Assembly: GCF_900187945.1 (NCBI RefSeq)
Contig: NZ_FYEH01000004.1
Span: forward strand, 1-64,000
DNA: 64,000 nucleotides
From: Arboricoccus pini
Lineage (GTDB): Bacteria > Pseudomonadota > Alphaproteobacteria > Geminicoccales > Geminicoccaceae
Direction: 5' to 3'
Made by a program: the position numbers and the translations under genes. The stretch's first letter is position 1, and each line of letters begins with the position of its first letter. This document shows, one piece after another, positions 47,768 to 57,430 of this stretch. The notes under the pieces were generated by a model that had not been told where the DNA came from, did no database searches, and worked only from the letters and a program-made list of their open reading frames with translations.

Positions 47768-50136
47768 CGAACGAAGCCGACACCTGCCGAAAATTCGTCG
47801 TGCCCAAGCTGCAATCGGCGGGGTGGGATAATGAACCCCATTCCATCGCCGAGCAGCGCACCATCACGGATGGTCGCGTCATTCCCGTGGGCAAAGGCTT
47901 CGTCCGCAAGCCGCCCAAGCGGGTGGACTACCTGCTGCGCTACACGCGGGACTTTCCGCTCGCCGTGGTCGAGGCGAAGGCCGGCTACAAATCCGCGACC
48001 GATGCCGTGCAGCAGGCCCGCGACTATGCGGAAATCCTCGGCCTCAAATATGCCTACGCCACCAACGGCGCCGAAATCATCGAGATCGACTATCTCAAGG
48101 GGACGGAAACGCGCGTCGCCGACTTCCCCGCGCCCGACGACCTTTGGCGGCGGTATCAGGCGGGCAGCGGGATCGACACGCCCGAGCGCGTCGAACACCT
48201 GATCGCCCCCTACAATACGGTCGGCGGCAAGCCGCCGAGATACTACCAGCAGATCGCCATCAACCGCACGGTCGAAGCCATCCTTGCCGGAAAGAAGCGC
48301 CTGCTTCTCACGATGGCGACAGGAACAGGCAAGACCATCGTGGCCTTCCAGATTTGCTGGAAGCTCTGGTCGAGCCGCTGGAACACGACCGGGGAACATC
48401 GCAAGCCGCGCATCCTGTTCCTCGCCGACCGCAACATCCTCATCGACGACCCGAAGGACAAGACCTTCACGCCCTTCGGGGACGCGCGCCATAAGATCGA
48501 ATCCGGCGAGATCGTCAAAAGTCGGGAAATGTATTTCGCCATCTATCAGGCGCTCGCCGAGGACGAGCGCCGCGCGGGGCTTTTCCGCGATTATCCGCCG
48601 GACTTCTTCGACCTCATTATCGTCGACGAATGTCACCGGGGAAGCGCGCGGGACGACAGTTCGTGGCGTGTCATCCTTGAGCATTTCAAGCCTGCCTATC
48701 AGCTCGGCATGACGGCCACGCCGCTGCGCGAGGACAACCGCGACACTTATCTCTATTTCGGAAACCCGATCTACGAATACAGCCTGCGCCAGGGCATCGA
48801 CGACGGTTTCCTCGCACCCTACCGCGTGCATCGCGTCGTCACCCAATGGGACGCGGCAGGCTGGCGGCCGAGCAAGGACGAGGTTGACCGCTTCGGCCGC
48901 GCGATTCCCGACGATGAATACCAGACCAAGGATTTCGAGCGATCTATCGCCTTGCGCGCCCGCACGGAGGCTATCGCCCGCCACCTGACCGACTTCCTCA
49001 AGAAGACCGACCGCTTCGCCAAGACCATCGTGTTCTGCGTCGATCAGGAACACGCCTCGGAAATGCGGCAGGCGCTGGTCAACCTCAATGCCGATCTTGT
49101 GGCGCAGTATCCCGACTATGTGGCGCGCGTCACCGCCGACGAGGGCGCCATCGGGCGCGGCCACCTGTCGAAGTTCCAAGATCTCGAAACCAAAACGCCG
49201 GTGATCCTCACATCGTCGCAACTGCTGACGACCGGCGTCGATGCACCGACCTGCAAGAATGTCGTGCTGGCGCGCGTTGTCGGGTCCATGAGCGAGTTCA
49301 AGCAGATCATCGGGCGCGGGACGCGCCTGCGCGATGACTACGGCAAGCTGTGGTTCAACATCCTCGACTATACCGGCTCGGCCACCCGCATGTTCGCCGA
49401 CCCGGACTTCGACGGTGATCCGGCCCGGATCACAGAAGAAGAAGTGAACGACGCCGGTGAGACCACCGCAACGACGGAGATCGTCCCCGAAGGGCAGGAA
49501 CCGGAGCCTGCCCCGCCCGAGGAAGGCGAACCCGGCGTGATCGAACCGCCGACCGGCGAGCCGCGCAAATTCTATTTCGACGGCGGCCAGGTCGAAGTCG
49601 TGGCCCATCTGGTCCACGAGCTTGATCCGAACGGCAAACAGCTTCGCGTCGTCAAATACACCGACTATGCCGCTGAAAGCGTCCGGTCACTCGCGCCGAC
49701 CTCCGCCGAGCTTCGCAAGCGTTGGGCGGACGCAGACCAGCGCAGCGAGATCATCGCCGCGCTGGCCGAACGCGGCATCGACTTCGACGTGCTGGCCGAA
49801 CAGACGGGCCAGACCGACGCCGACCCCTTCGACCTGCTTTGCCATCTGGCCTTCAATGCGCCGCTCCGCACCCGGCGCGAGCGGGCGCAGCGCCTCAAGG
49901 CCGAGCGCAAGGACTATTTCGAGAAGTTCTCCCCCGAGGCGCGTCAGGTGCTCGACGAGCTTCTGGAAAAATATGCGGAACACGGCGACGCGCAGTTTGT
50001 CCTGCCCGACGTGCTCAAGGTTCCGCCGATCTCAACCCACGGCCAGCCCGCCGAAATCATCAAGCTGTTCGGCGGCCCCGATGAGCTTCGCCGGGCCGTA
50101 ACCGACCTGCAAGGACTGCTCTATGGCGCGAATTAA
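47764..50136 (+). CDS. hsdR: Type I restriction enzyme R subunit
   Basis: The 790-residue motor-nuclease subunit has an N-terminal nuclease domain (R-V-D-Y-L-L… V-V-E-A-K-A-G, the D..ExK core, near residues 45-72), a DEAD-type translocase with Walker A A-T-G-T-G-K-T and D-E-C-H, and a C-terminal EcoEI-like region. The GTG at 47764 overlaps the DUF262 stop by four bases. An upstream frame to 47725 is unlikely. It overlaps hsdM by 14 bases. The order R-M-S is typical of the EcoEI-like branch. Confidence 0.94.
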   Translation: MTNEADTCRKFVVPKLQSAGWDNEPHSIAEQRTITDGRVIPVGKGFVRKPPKRVDYLLRYTRDFPLAVVEAKAGYKSATDAVQQARDYAEILGLKYAYATNGAEIIEIDYLKGTETRVADFPAPDDLWRRYQAGSGIDTPERVEHLIAPYNTVGGKPPRYYQQIAINRTVEAILAGKKRLLLTMATGTGKTIVAFQICWKLWSSRWNTTGEHRKPRILFLADRNILIDDPKDKTFTPFGDARHKIESGEIVKSREMYFAIYQALAEDERRAGLFRDYPPDFFDLIIVDECHRGSARDDSSWRVILEHFKPAYQLGMTATPLREDNRDTYLYFGNPIYEYSLRQGIDDGFLAPYRVHRVVTQWDAAGWRPSKDEVDRFGRAIPDDEYQTKDFERSIALRARTEAIARHLTDFLKKTDRFAKTIVFCVDQEHASEMRQALVNLNADLVAQYPDYVARVTADEGAIGRGHLSKFQDLETKTPVILTSSQLLTTGVDAPTCKNVVLARVVGSMSEFKQIIGRGTRLRDDYGKLWFNILDYTGSATRMFADPDFDGDPARITEEEVNDAGETTATTEIVPEGQEPEPAPPEEGEPGVIEPPTGEPRKFYFDGGQVEVVAHLVHELDPNGKQLRVVKYTDYAAESVRSLAPTSAELRKRWADADQRSEIIAALAERGIDFDVLAEQTGQTDADPFDLLCHLAFNAPLRTRRERAQRLKAERKDYFEKFSPEARQVLDELLEKYAEHGDAQFVLPDVLKVPPISTHGQPAEIIKLFGGPDELRRAVTDLQGLLYGAN

Positions 50137-51682
50137 AAAGAAGAACGGCGCAGACGCGGCACCGATGACGACCTCCCAGATGCTCGGGAGCGTTCTCAAG
50201 TCCGCGCGCGACATCATGCGCAAGGACAAGGGGTTGAACGGCGACCTCGACCGTCTGCCGCTGCTGACATGGATCATGTTCCTCAAATTCCTCGACGACC
50301 TGGAACAGCAGCGCGAGGAGGAAACCATGCTGTCCGGCAAGAAGTTCAAGGCCGCCATCGAAGCCCCGTATCGCTGGCGCGATTGGGCCGCCGATCCGCA
50401 GGGCATCACGGGCGATGAGCTGCTTTCCTTCATCAACTCCGACGAAGCCGTGCGTGAGGATGGCAAGAAAGGCCCCGGCCTGTTCGCCTATCTGCGCTCG
50501 CTCTCAAGCTCCAACGGTGACAACCGCCGCGACGTGATCGCCACCGTATTCAAGGGCGTCGATAATCGCATGAAGAGCGGTTATCTGCTGCGCGACATTA
50601 TCAACAAGATAGGTGGGATTCATTTCACGTCGTCGGACGAGCTTCACACCCTCGGCGCGCTTTACGAGTCCATGCTCCGCGAAATGCGCGATGCAGCCGG
50701 CGATTCCGGCGAGTTTTATACGCCACGCGCCGTCGTCCGCTTCATGGTGGAAGTCACCGACCCACGCCTTGGCGAAACCGTGCTCGACCCGGCCAGCGGC
50801 ACGGGTGGTTTTCTGGTGGAGGCGTACAACCACCTTGAGAAGCAGGTGAAGACCATCGCCGACCGCAAGCGTCTGCAAAACGACACCATCGCCGGCTGCG
50901 AACCCAAATCCCTGCCTTATCTGCTATGCCAGATGAACCTGCTGCTGCACGGGCTCGACGCGCCGCAGATCGACCCCGGCAACGCCCTGCGCTTCAAGCT
51001 CTCCGAGATAGGCGAGAAAGAGCGCGTCGATGTGATTCTTACCAACCCGCCTTTCGGCGGGGAGGAGGAAAAGGGCATCCAGGGCAACTTCCCCGAAGAC
51101 CGCCAGACGGCGGAAACCGCGCTGCTGTTCCTCCAGCTCATCATGCGCAAGCTCAAGCGCAAGCCGACCCCGGTGGGACGCCCGGCGCGCGCTGCCGTGG
51201 TGGTGCCGAATGGAACGCTGTTCGGCGATGGCGTATGCGCTCGGATCAAAGAGGAGCTTCTCAAGGAGTTCAACCTTCATACCGTCGTGCGGTTGCCTAA
51301 CGGAGTGTTCGCACCGTACACCGGCATCCCGACCAACATCCTGTTCTTCGACCGCTCCGGGCCGACGAAAGAGGTTTGGTACTACGAACAGCCCTTGCCC
51401 GAGGGCCGCAAGAACTACACCAAGACCCAGCCCATGCAGTTCGACGAGTTCAAGGGCTGCATCGCGTGGTGGGCAAAGCGCGAGGAAAACGATCAGGCGT
51501 GGAGGGTGTCGGCCAAGGAACTGCTTGACGCTAACTGCAATCTCGACCGCAAGAATCCGCGCGCCAGGGTGGATTTCGAGCACCTGCCGCCGGATCAGCT
51601 TGCCGATGACATCCTCAAGAAGGAACTGCGGATCGCCGAGCTGATGCGGGAGATCAAGGCGGCGTTGGGGGCGAACGCATGA
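50123..51682 (+). CDS. hsdM: Type I restriction-modification M subunit (N6-adenine methyltransferase)
   Basis: The 519-residue methyltransferase has an N-terminal HsdM_N domain (T-W-I-M-F-L-K-F-L-D-D), the S-adenosylmethionine motif P-A-S-G-T-G-G-F near residues 221-228, and catalytic N-P-P-F at about 310. It methylates adenine in the site chosen by HsdS. It overlaps hsdR by 14 bases and hsdS by four (ATGA). Confidence 0.95.
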   Translation: MARIKKKNGADAAPMTTSQMLGSVLKSARDIMRKDKGLNGDLDRLPLLTWIMFLKFLDDLEQQREEETMLSGKKFKAAIEAPYRWRDWAADPQGITGDELLSFINSDEAVREDGKKGPGLFAYLRSLSSSNGDNRRDVIATVFKGVDNRMKSGYLLRDIINKIGGIHFTSSDELHTLGALYESMLREMRDAAGDSGEFYTPRAVVRFMVEVTDPRLGETVLDPASGTGGFLVEAYNHLEKQVKTIADRKRLQNDTIAGCEPKSLPYLLCQMNLLLHGLDAPQIDPGNALRFKLSEIGEKERVDVILTNPPFGGEEEKGIQGNFPEDRQTAETALLFLQLIMRKLKRKPTPVGRPARAAVVVPNGTLFGDGVCARIKEELLKEFNLHTVVRLPNGVFAPYTGIPTNILFFDRSGPTKEVWYYEQPLPEGRKNYTKTQPMQFDEFKGCIAWWAKREENDQAWRVSAKELLDANCNLDRKNPRARVDFEHLPPDQLADDILKKELRIAELMREIKAALGANA

Positions 51683-52860
51683 GTGCAGTTTGGCCAACCG
51701 TCGCGCTTGGTGAGCTGATCGGCCATCGAAAAGAATTCATCACCATTGATGACCTCAAAACCTACCGTCGCCCGCGCGTCCAGCTTCACGCGCAGGGTAT
51801 TGTGTTGCGCGATGCCGTGCCTGGCGCAGAGATCAAAACTAAAAAGCAGCAAGTCGCCCGCGCAGGCGAATTTCTTGTCGCTGAGATTGATGCGAAGGTC
51901 GGTGGCTTTGGCATCGTTCCTGACGACCTCGATGGGGCAATCGTCAGCAGCCACTATTTCCTTTACGGTCATAAGCCGGATCGCCTGGACAACAAATACC
52001 TTGGATGGTTCGTTAAGACGCGCGCTTTTCGTCAACAGGTCGAGGCACAGGGATCAACGAACTACGCTGCGATCCGGCCTAACGACGTGCTTGGTTATGA
52101 AATCCCCCTCCCGCCGGTCGACGAGCAGCGCCACATCGTCGCGCGCATCGAGGAACTGGCTGCGAAAGCGGCGGAGGCGCGCGAGTTGCGTTCGTCGGCA
52201 TTGGATGAGCTTGCTGCTTTGCGTTCCGCTCAATCCCGCAGAGTATTTGAATCGCTGCGCGCTGCGACGGTGCCACTTGAAATGGTGTGCAGCGCAATCA
52301 TCGACAATTTGCACAGCAATCCGATCTACGCCGAGGGCGGCACAGTGCCCTGCATTCGCTCGTCGGATGTTGGATTCGGTGTTCTGGACTTAGCTGAGGC
52401 GCGCCGTACCGACGAAGCCGAATATCGACGGCGCACCGTTCGCGGCGAACCTCAGGCAGACGACATCGTGCTCGTTCGCGAAGGTGGCGGCACGGGAAAA
52501 TGTGCGCTCGTGTTGCCAGAGCATCGGTTTAGCCTCGGACAAAGAGTGATGATGCTTAGGCCGGATCAGAACAAGGTTCTGCCGAAATTCTTTCTCTACC
52601 AACTTCTGTCGCCGACCATTCAGGAAGACCACGTTCAGCCGCTTTCTAAGGGGTCTGCATCGCCGCACCTCAATATCGGCTCGCTACGCCAGTTCCCATT
52701 CTTGCTACCAAGCGTAGGCGAGCAGGCGCAGATCGTCGAAAGCCTCGACGCTCTGCAAGCCAAGCTCGATGCCGTCAAAGCGCTCCAAGCCGAAACCGCC
52801 GCCGAGCTGGGCGCCATGCTTCCGGCGATTCTCGACAAGGCGTTCAAGGGGGAATTGTGA
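51679..52860 (+). CDS. hsdS: Type I restriction-modification specificity subunit S
   Basis: The 393-residue product has two variable target-recognition domains separated by conserved helical regions. The central repeat starts P-P-V-D-E-Q-R-H-I-V-A-R-I-E-E-L and the C-terminal one has E-Q-A-Q-I-V-E-S-L-D-A-L. Such proteins read a bipartite DNA site; the site cannot be predicted here. Both halves look complete. It overlaps hsdM and lies four bases before the ATPase gene. Confidence 0.9.
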   Translation: MSAVWPTVALGELIGHRKEFITIDDLKTYRRPRVQLHAQGIVLRDAVPGAEIKTKKQQVARAGEFLVAEIDAKVGGFGIVPDDLDGAIVSSHYFLYGHKPDRLDNKYLGWFVKTRAFRQQVEAQGSTNYAAIRPNDVLGYEIPLPPVDEQRHIVARIEELAAKAAEARELRSSALDELAALRSAQSRRVFESLRAATVPLEMVCSAIIDNLHSNPIYAEGGTVPCIRSSDVGFGVLDLAEARRTDEAEYRRRTVRGEPQADDIVLVREGGGTGKCALVLPEHRFSLGQRVMMLRPDQNKVLPKFFLYQLLSPTIQEDHVQPLSKGSASPHLNIGSLRQFPFLLPSVGEQAQIVESLDALQAKLDAVKALQAETAAELGAMLPAILDKAFKGEL

Positions 52861-52864
52861 CCGC

Positions 52865-55483
52865 ATGAGTGTCGCGACCACGCCATCCGCGCCCCTGACC
52901 GAAAAGGCCGCTCTTGCGGACCTTTTGGCATGGGCGGAGAAACGGCCTGCTTGGCAGAAAGATGCGCTTCGCCGGCTGGTCACAGGTGCAACGCTCGACG
53001 ATCAGGCGATTGCAGAACTTACAGAGCTTTGCCTCGATCCCGCGCGCGCCCATACGCCGATTTCGCAATCGCATATCGTGGCCGAAACCAGTGCAGCAGA
53101 GCCGATTTCCCTTGTTTCGATAAAGAACCCCACCGCCATCAACGCGCTTGCCAGCCAGCAGGAGTTATCCTTCGAGCCTTCCGGGCTGACGGTAATTTAC
53201 GGCGACAACGGTTCGGGAAAGTCTGGCTATGTCCGAGTCCTGAAGCACGCATGTCGGTCACGGGACGAGAAGTTCGCAATCCATAGGGATTTGGAGGATA
53301 AGACCGACACGCCGCAATCTGCAGAGATATGTTTCACGCGGGGTGTGAACACCGAACAATTCAATTGGACGCCCGACGGCGAGCCGCACGGCGACCTGCC
53401 ATCGGTCAGCATCTTCGACTCCCGAAGCGCAAGCATCCATGTCGAAAGCACCAACGAGGTAGCCTATATCCCCCGGCCAATGCGGTTGCTGGAGGCGCTG
53501 GCCGATGCTTCCGACCGCATTAAAACGGCGCTCGACGGCAAGATCGCAACGCTCAAGAGCCAGGTTCCGCTTGCGATTTCAAACCCCTCGCAGAGCAGGG
53601 AAACGGCTGCCGGCAGCTACGTCTTCGGGTTGAGCGCGAAATCCAACATCCCGCAGCTTGATAAGCTCGCCGCGTTTACCGATCAGGAAACCGCTCGCCT
53701 CACCACGCTGGAAGCCGACTTCGCTCAAGACCCCAAGCGCGCCGTGGCACGGCTTGATAATCAGCGCGGTGAAGTGGAGCGCATCCAGACGACCCTTCAA
53801 ACCCTTATTGGCGCGACGAGCGCGGCGGCGTTCGTGGAAATCAATGCGCTGCGAAAGACACATGGCGATGCCGTGGAAGCCGCGTCGTTAGCATCGCAAC
53901 AGCTATTCAGCGCATCGCTGTTGCCCGAGGTAGGCCAAGCCGCCTGGCAAAAACTGTGGGAGGCCGCCCGCACCTATGCGGACACTGTGGCCTATCCCGG
54001 CAAGACATTCCCTTCGAGCGAACCGGATACGCTTTGCGTGCTTTGTCAGCAGCCCCTCGGAGCTGACGCAATGGTGCGCCAGCAGACATTCGAGTCGTTT
54101 GTAAAAAGCTCGACGAAGGCTGATGAAGCGACGGCGCGCGCGAAGCTGGATGCCGCGCTCACGCAGTTGAAAGGGCGGATGCTGCGCCTTGGCGATGTGC
54201 TGAAATCCGGCAAATTCCTCGCCACCGAGATCGGCGATGCGGCGCTTGCCCAGCAAGTCCGCCGGGCCTTTGTCGTGGTGCTTTGGCGGCTTCGGGCAAT
54301 GGTCAGGGCATACGGCGAGCCCAAGCCGCTTGGCGCTGATCCGCTCCAGGCACTTACGGCGCTCGCAACCGATCTCAAGACCCGTGCCGCGCAGCTTTCC
54401 GCCGATACGCAGAGCGACGACTACCAGAAACTGAAATCCGAATACCTTGAACTCAAGGAGCGTGCCGCCCTTGCGCCTCTGCTCCCGGACATCAAGGCGC
54501 AAATTGCGCGCCTCAAGGAAATCGAGTCGATCAACACCGCGCTGAAGGCGACCGCCAAGAAGCCGATCACCGATAAAAACAAGGAACTCTCGGATCGTAT
54601 GGTGACGGACGCGCTGCGCGGTCGGTTTGCGCGCGAGATCGGAAAACTCAAACTGTCCAGAATGCCGGTCGAGCTTCGTAAGGAGAAAGACCGGCAGGCC
54701 GTATCGTATTTTCGCGTCGCGTTGGTGGAGAATCCCAACGCCAAGGTCGGCGAGATATTCAGCGAAGGCGAGCACCGCTGCGTCGCGCTCGCCGCGTTCC
54801 TCGCCGAGCTGGTCACGGCACAGCGTTATTCCGGCATCGTTTTCGACGATCCGATGTCATCGCTCGATCACATCCACAGAGGCGCGGTTGCGTCGCGGCT
54901 GGTGGAGGAGGCGGAACACCGCCAAGTCGTCGTATTCACGCATGACCTTGTGTTCCTGTACGAACTTCGCCGCGAAGCGGAAAAGGCAAACTGGCCAATC
55001 GCGTTTCGCAACGTCCGGCGTCAACAAGACAAGCCCGGCTACATTGAAAATGAGTTGCCGGACAAGGCGAAATCCGGGCTTGAGATGTGCAATGCGCTGC
55101 GGTCGTCGTTGAAGGCGGCGAAACCCGGCTTTGACAAGCTGACCGATACGCAACGCACCATCTTCTGCAAAGGCACTATTGGTCAGTTGCGCGATGCCTG
55201 GGAACAGGCGATCTCTGACTATATCCGCCCCGTGCTTGAACGGTTCGATAACAAGGTCAAGCCGACCTCAATGTTCAAGCTCGGCATTCTCACCGAGGAC
55301 GACGTGAAGCGCGTTATGGCCGCCCAATCGAGGCTATCCGAAGATCTTCATTCGTCAGCACAGGCGTTGAATCCCGAAGCTGTATCACTTGATGACCTGA
55401 TTAATGAAGTGAAGGCGCTAGAAGGCTGGATTCAGTCTATACGTGACCGCCAAAAGAATGCGGTCAAACCCACGTTGAATTAA
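52865..55483 (+). CDS. SMC-like AAA ATPase with zinc-hook CxxC, RloC-like
   Basis: The 872-residue product has Walker A G-D-N-G-S-G-K-S at residues 113-120 and, far downstream, an ABC-type signature (S-E-G-E-H-R-C-V-A-L-A, from about 633), then Walker B F-D-D-P-M-S-S-L-D (660-668) and switch H-D (F-T-H-D). Helical segments lie between, with a zinc-hook-like C-V-L-C at residues 391-394. RM-linked proteins of this build include RloC, an anticodon nuclease that responds to DNA damage or restriction alleviation. The 175-residue C-terminal part has R776-x3-E780 and H829, which could be an R-x3-E…H nuclease triad, but the R-to-H spacing is longer than in PrrC. Function is therefore inferred. It is the last gene of the operon. 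Confidence 0.75.
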   Translation: MSVATTPSAPLTEKAALADLLAWAEKRPAWQKDALRRLVTGATLDDQAIAELTELCLDPARAHTPISQSHIVAETSAAEPISLVSIKNPTAINALASQQELSFEPSGLTVIYGDNGSGKSGYVRVLKHACRSRDEKFAIHRDLEDKTDTPQSAEICFTRGVNTEQFNWTPDGEPHGDLPSVSIFDSRSASIHVESTNEVAYIPRPMRLLEALADASDRIKTALDGKIATLKSQVPLAISNPSQSRETAAGSYVFGLSAKSNIPQLDKLAAFTDQETARLTTLEADFAQDPKRAVARLDNQRGEVERIQTTLQTLIGATSAAAFVEINALRKTHGDAVEAASLASQQLFSASLLPEVGQAAWQKLWEAARTYADTVAYPGKTFPSSEPDTLCVLCQQPLGADAMVRQQTFESFVKSSTKADEATARAKLDAALTQLKGRMLRLGDVLKSGKFLATEIGDAALAQQVRRAFVVVLWRLRAMVRAYGEPKPLGADPLQALTALATDLKTRAAQLSADTQSDDYQKLKSEYLELKERAALAPLLPDIKAQIARLKEIESINTALKATAKKPITDKNKELSDRMVTDALRGRFAREIGKLKLSRMPVELRKEKDRQAVSYFRVALVENPNAKVGEIFSEGEHRCVALAAFLAELVTAQRYSGIVFDDPMSSLDHIHRGAVASRLVEEAEHRQVVVFTHDLVFLYELRREAEKANWPIAFRNVRRQQDKPGYIENELPDKAKSGLEMCNALRSSLKAAKPGFDKLTDTQRTIFCKGTIGQLRDAWEQAISDYIRPVLERFDNKVKPTSMFKLGILTEDDVKRVMAAQSRLSEDLHSSAQALNPEAVSLDDLINEVKALEGWIQSIRDRQKNAVKPTLN

Positions 55484-55600
55484 GAATGTTTCGCTGCGCC
55501 AAAGATCATTGGATGAGTATTCCTAGGTGTAGCGACAAAAGCCTGATGATACGGGAACGTGTGCTACAGGTGAAATGTTCCAGAATTGGAGAAACCGCGG

Positions 55601-56539
55601 ATGGGTAGCCCACCGCAGGAAAAACTTTGCCGAGTCTTGGCTCTCGATGGCGGGGGCGCGAAGGGATTCTATACGCTTGGCGCGCTGAAGGAGATCGAGG
55701 GCATTATTGGTTGTCCGGTCAGCGAGAAATTCGACCTCATCTACGGGACATCTACGGGGGCCATTATCGCGGCGCTGCTCGGTCTGGGAAAGTCGGTCGA
55801 TGATGTCGAGGCTCTCTACCGGGCGCATGTCATCAAGATCATGTCGCGTTGGCTGGCCCAGCGAAAATCGGCCGCGCTTGAGGAACTGGCGGCTGAAGTA
55901 TTCGGCGACCTGAGGTTCGGCGCCTTCAAGACGAACGTCGGCATTGTGGCAACGCGCTGGTCGGAAGAGCGGCCCATCATCTTCAAAACGAATGTCGCGC
56001 AAGCTTTCTCCGGCAAGGCGACCTTCGAGCCCGGCTTCGGCTGCACTATCGGGGACGCGGTTATAGGGTCTTGCTCGGCATATCCGTTTTTCACGAAAAA
56101 GTTCGTGACGACGGCACGCGGCGAGCGCATCGAGGTCAGGGACGGCGGCTTCGTCGCGAACAACCCGACCCTATACGCCATCGCTGACGCCACGGAATCG
56201 TTCGGCTTTGCCCGGAAAGACGTGCGGGTGGTGAGCATCGGGGTCGGAGAGTATCCGTCGCCGAAGCTTCCCGCCTGGAGCGTGCGAAAGTGGGCCAGCA
56301 AGCTCCCTACGATGAAATTCCTCCAGAAGACGCTTGAGATAAGCACGCAATCTATGGACCAACTCCGCAAAGTCCTTTTCCGCGATGTGCCGACCATCCG
56401 TATTCACAACAAATATACGCAGCCAGACCTCTCAACAGACATGCTTGAGGTGGACATGGCGAAGCTCGGACTGCTGTGGCAGCGCGGGCGCGATTCCGCC
56501 CGTGATGCGGAAGCCGATTTGAAGAAATTTTTGCTTTAG
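55601..56539 (+). CDS. Patatin-like phospholipase, CBASS effector (CapV-like)
   Basis: The 312-residue product has the patatin active-site layout: D-G-G-G-A-K-G (oxyanion loop, residues 16-22), the nucleophile elbow G-T-S-T-G with S51, and the catalytic aspartate D181 in D-G-G. It would cleave membrane phospholipids when activated by a cyclic nucleotide, killing the infected cell. The ATG at 55601 has a GGAG site nine bases upstream, and is preferred over a TTG five codons earlier. It is ten bases before the CD-NTase gene. Confidence 0.9.
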   Translation: MGSPPQEKLCRVLALDGGGAKGFYTLGALKEIEGIIGCPVSEKFDLIYGTSTGAIIAALLGLGKSVDDVEALYRAHVIKIMSRWLAQRKSAALEELAAEVFGDLRFGAFKTNVGIVATRWSEERPIIFKTNVAQAFSGKATFEPGFGCTIGDAVIGSCSAYPFFTKKFVTTARGERIEVRDGGFVANNPTLYAIADATESFGFARKDVRVVSIGVGEYPSPKLPAWSVRKWASKLPTMKFLQKTLEISTQSMDQLRKVLFRDVPTIRIHNKYTQPDLSTDMLEVDMAKLGLLWQRGRDSARDAEADLKKFLL

Positions 56540-56548
56540 GAGAGTGTG

Positions 56549-57430
56549 GTGGCGATCGCAGAGAGGCAGCTTGAGACGTGGGCAAAGCAAGGCTCCACGG
56601 GTCAGTTCACCGGCACCTACAACACCATGCGCGGGCACTTGCTCGATACGAGCGCGCCGTACCGGGTCGCCAACACCGAAGTCTTCCTCCAAGGCTCCTA
56701 TGGCAACGACACGAACGTCTACGCCGACAGCGATGTGGACGTGGTGCTGAAGCACACCGGCGCCTACTGCTATGATCTCAGCCATCTTTCGCCGGAGCAT
56801 AGGGCGAACTACGAACGCGCATCGGGAGGTGGCGTGCAGTACGGCTACGACCAATTCAAGGCGCACGCCGAGGATTACATCAAGCGCCTCTATAACGGCG
56901 TCCGAGTCGGAAAGAAGGCCGTGTTCGTGCCCGGCAACAATGGGCGGCGTGACGCGGACATTCTCATCTGCCAGGAATTTCGCCGCTACATTTCCTACGA
57001 GCCCGGCAACATTCTCTACCACGAAGGCGTGGCGTTCTTCTCCGGCGGGAATCGCATCGACAACTTCCCCAAGCAACACTCGGCGAATTGCACCTCGAAG
57101 CATCAAGCGACCAACGGCAACTTCAAGCCAATGGTGCGGGTCTTCAAGAACATGCGGAACACGATGATTGAGAAAGGCTACCTCGCCGACGGCGTGGCGC
57201 CCTCTTATTTTATCGAAGGGATGCTCTGGAATGTTCCGGTTGACAAGTTCATCGGCAGCTACGGATATATGTTCGTCGCCTGCTACAACTGGATCGTGAA
57301 TGCGGACGTGTCGAAGCTCGCCTGCGCGAATAATTTATATTGGCTTGTGCAGGATAATTCGTCAGTGTGCTGGCCTACGGTGAACTTTCAGACCTTCACC
57401 TCTGCGCTCAAGGCGTATTGGGAAAGTTGA
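56549..57430 (+). CDS. CD-NTase (cGAS/DncV-like cyclic nucleotide synthase) of CBASS
   Basis: The product, about 293 residues, has the nucleotidyltransferase signature G-S-Y-G-N-D-T (near residue 49) followed by D-S-D-V-D-V-V with the metal ligands, and a third acidic position in R-R-D-A-D-I-L. The sequence resembles bacterial CD-NTases that make cyclic di- or trinucleotides on phage infection. Two adjacent GTG codons are possible starts (56546, 56549). The second is better spaced from AGGAG. The pair with the patatin gene is a minimal two-gene CBASS; no Cap2/Cap3 or HORMA genes are present. Confidence 0.9.
   Translation: MAIAERQLETWAKQGSTGQFTGTYNTMRGHLLDTSAPYRVANTEVFLQGSYGNDTNVYADSDVDVVLKHTGAYCYDLSHLSPEHRANYERASGGGVQYGYDQFKAHAEDYIKRLYNGVRVGKKAVFVPGNNGRRDADILICQEFRRYISYEPGNILYHEGVAFFSGGNRIDNFPKQHSANCTSKHQATNGNFKPMVRVFKNMRNTMIEKGYLADGVAPSYFIEGMLWNVPVDKFIGSYGYMFVACYNWIVNADVSKLACANNLYWLVQDNSSVCWPTVNFQTFTSALKAYWES

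Noticed and set aside
47701-49617. 638-codon minus-strand frame opposite hsdR
   Set aside because: Antisense of HsdR with intact motifs on the other strand; no known domain.
37453-57430. Self-transmissible conjugative element
   Set aside because: No VirB/Trb or coupling-protein genes are present, only relaxase, oriT and small tra genes.
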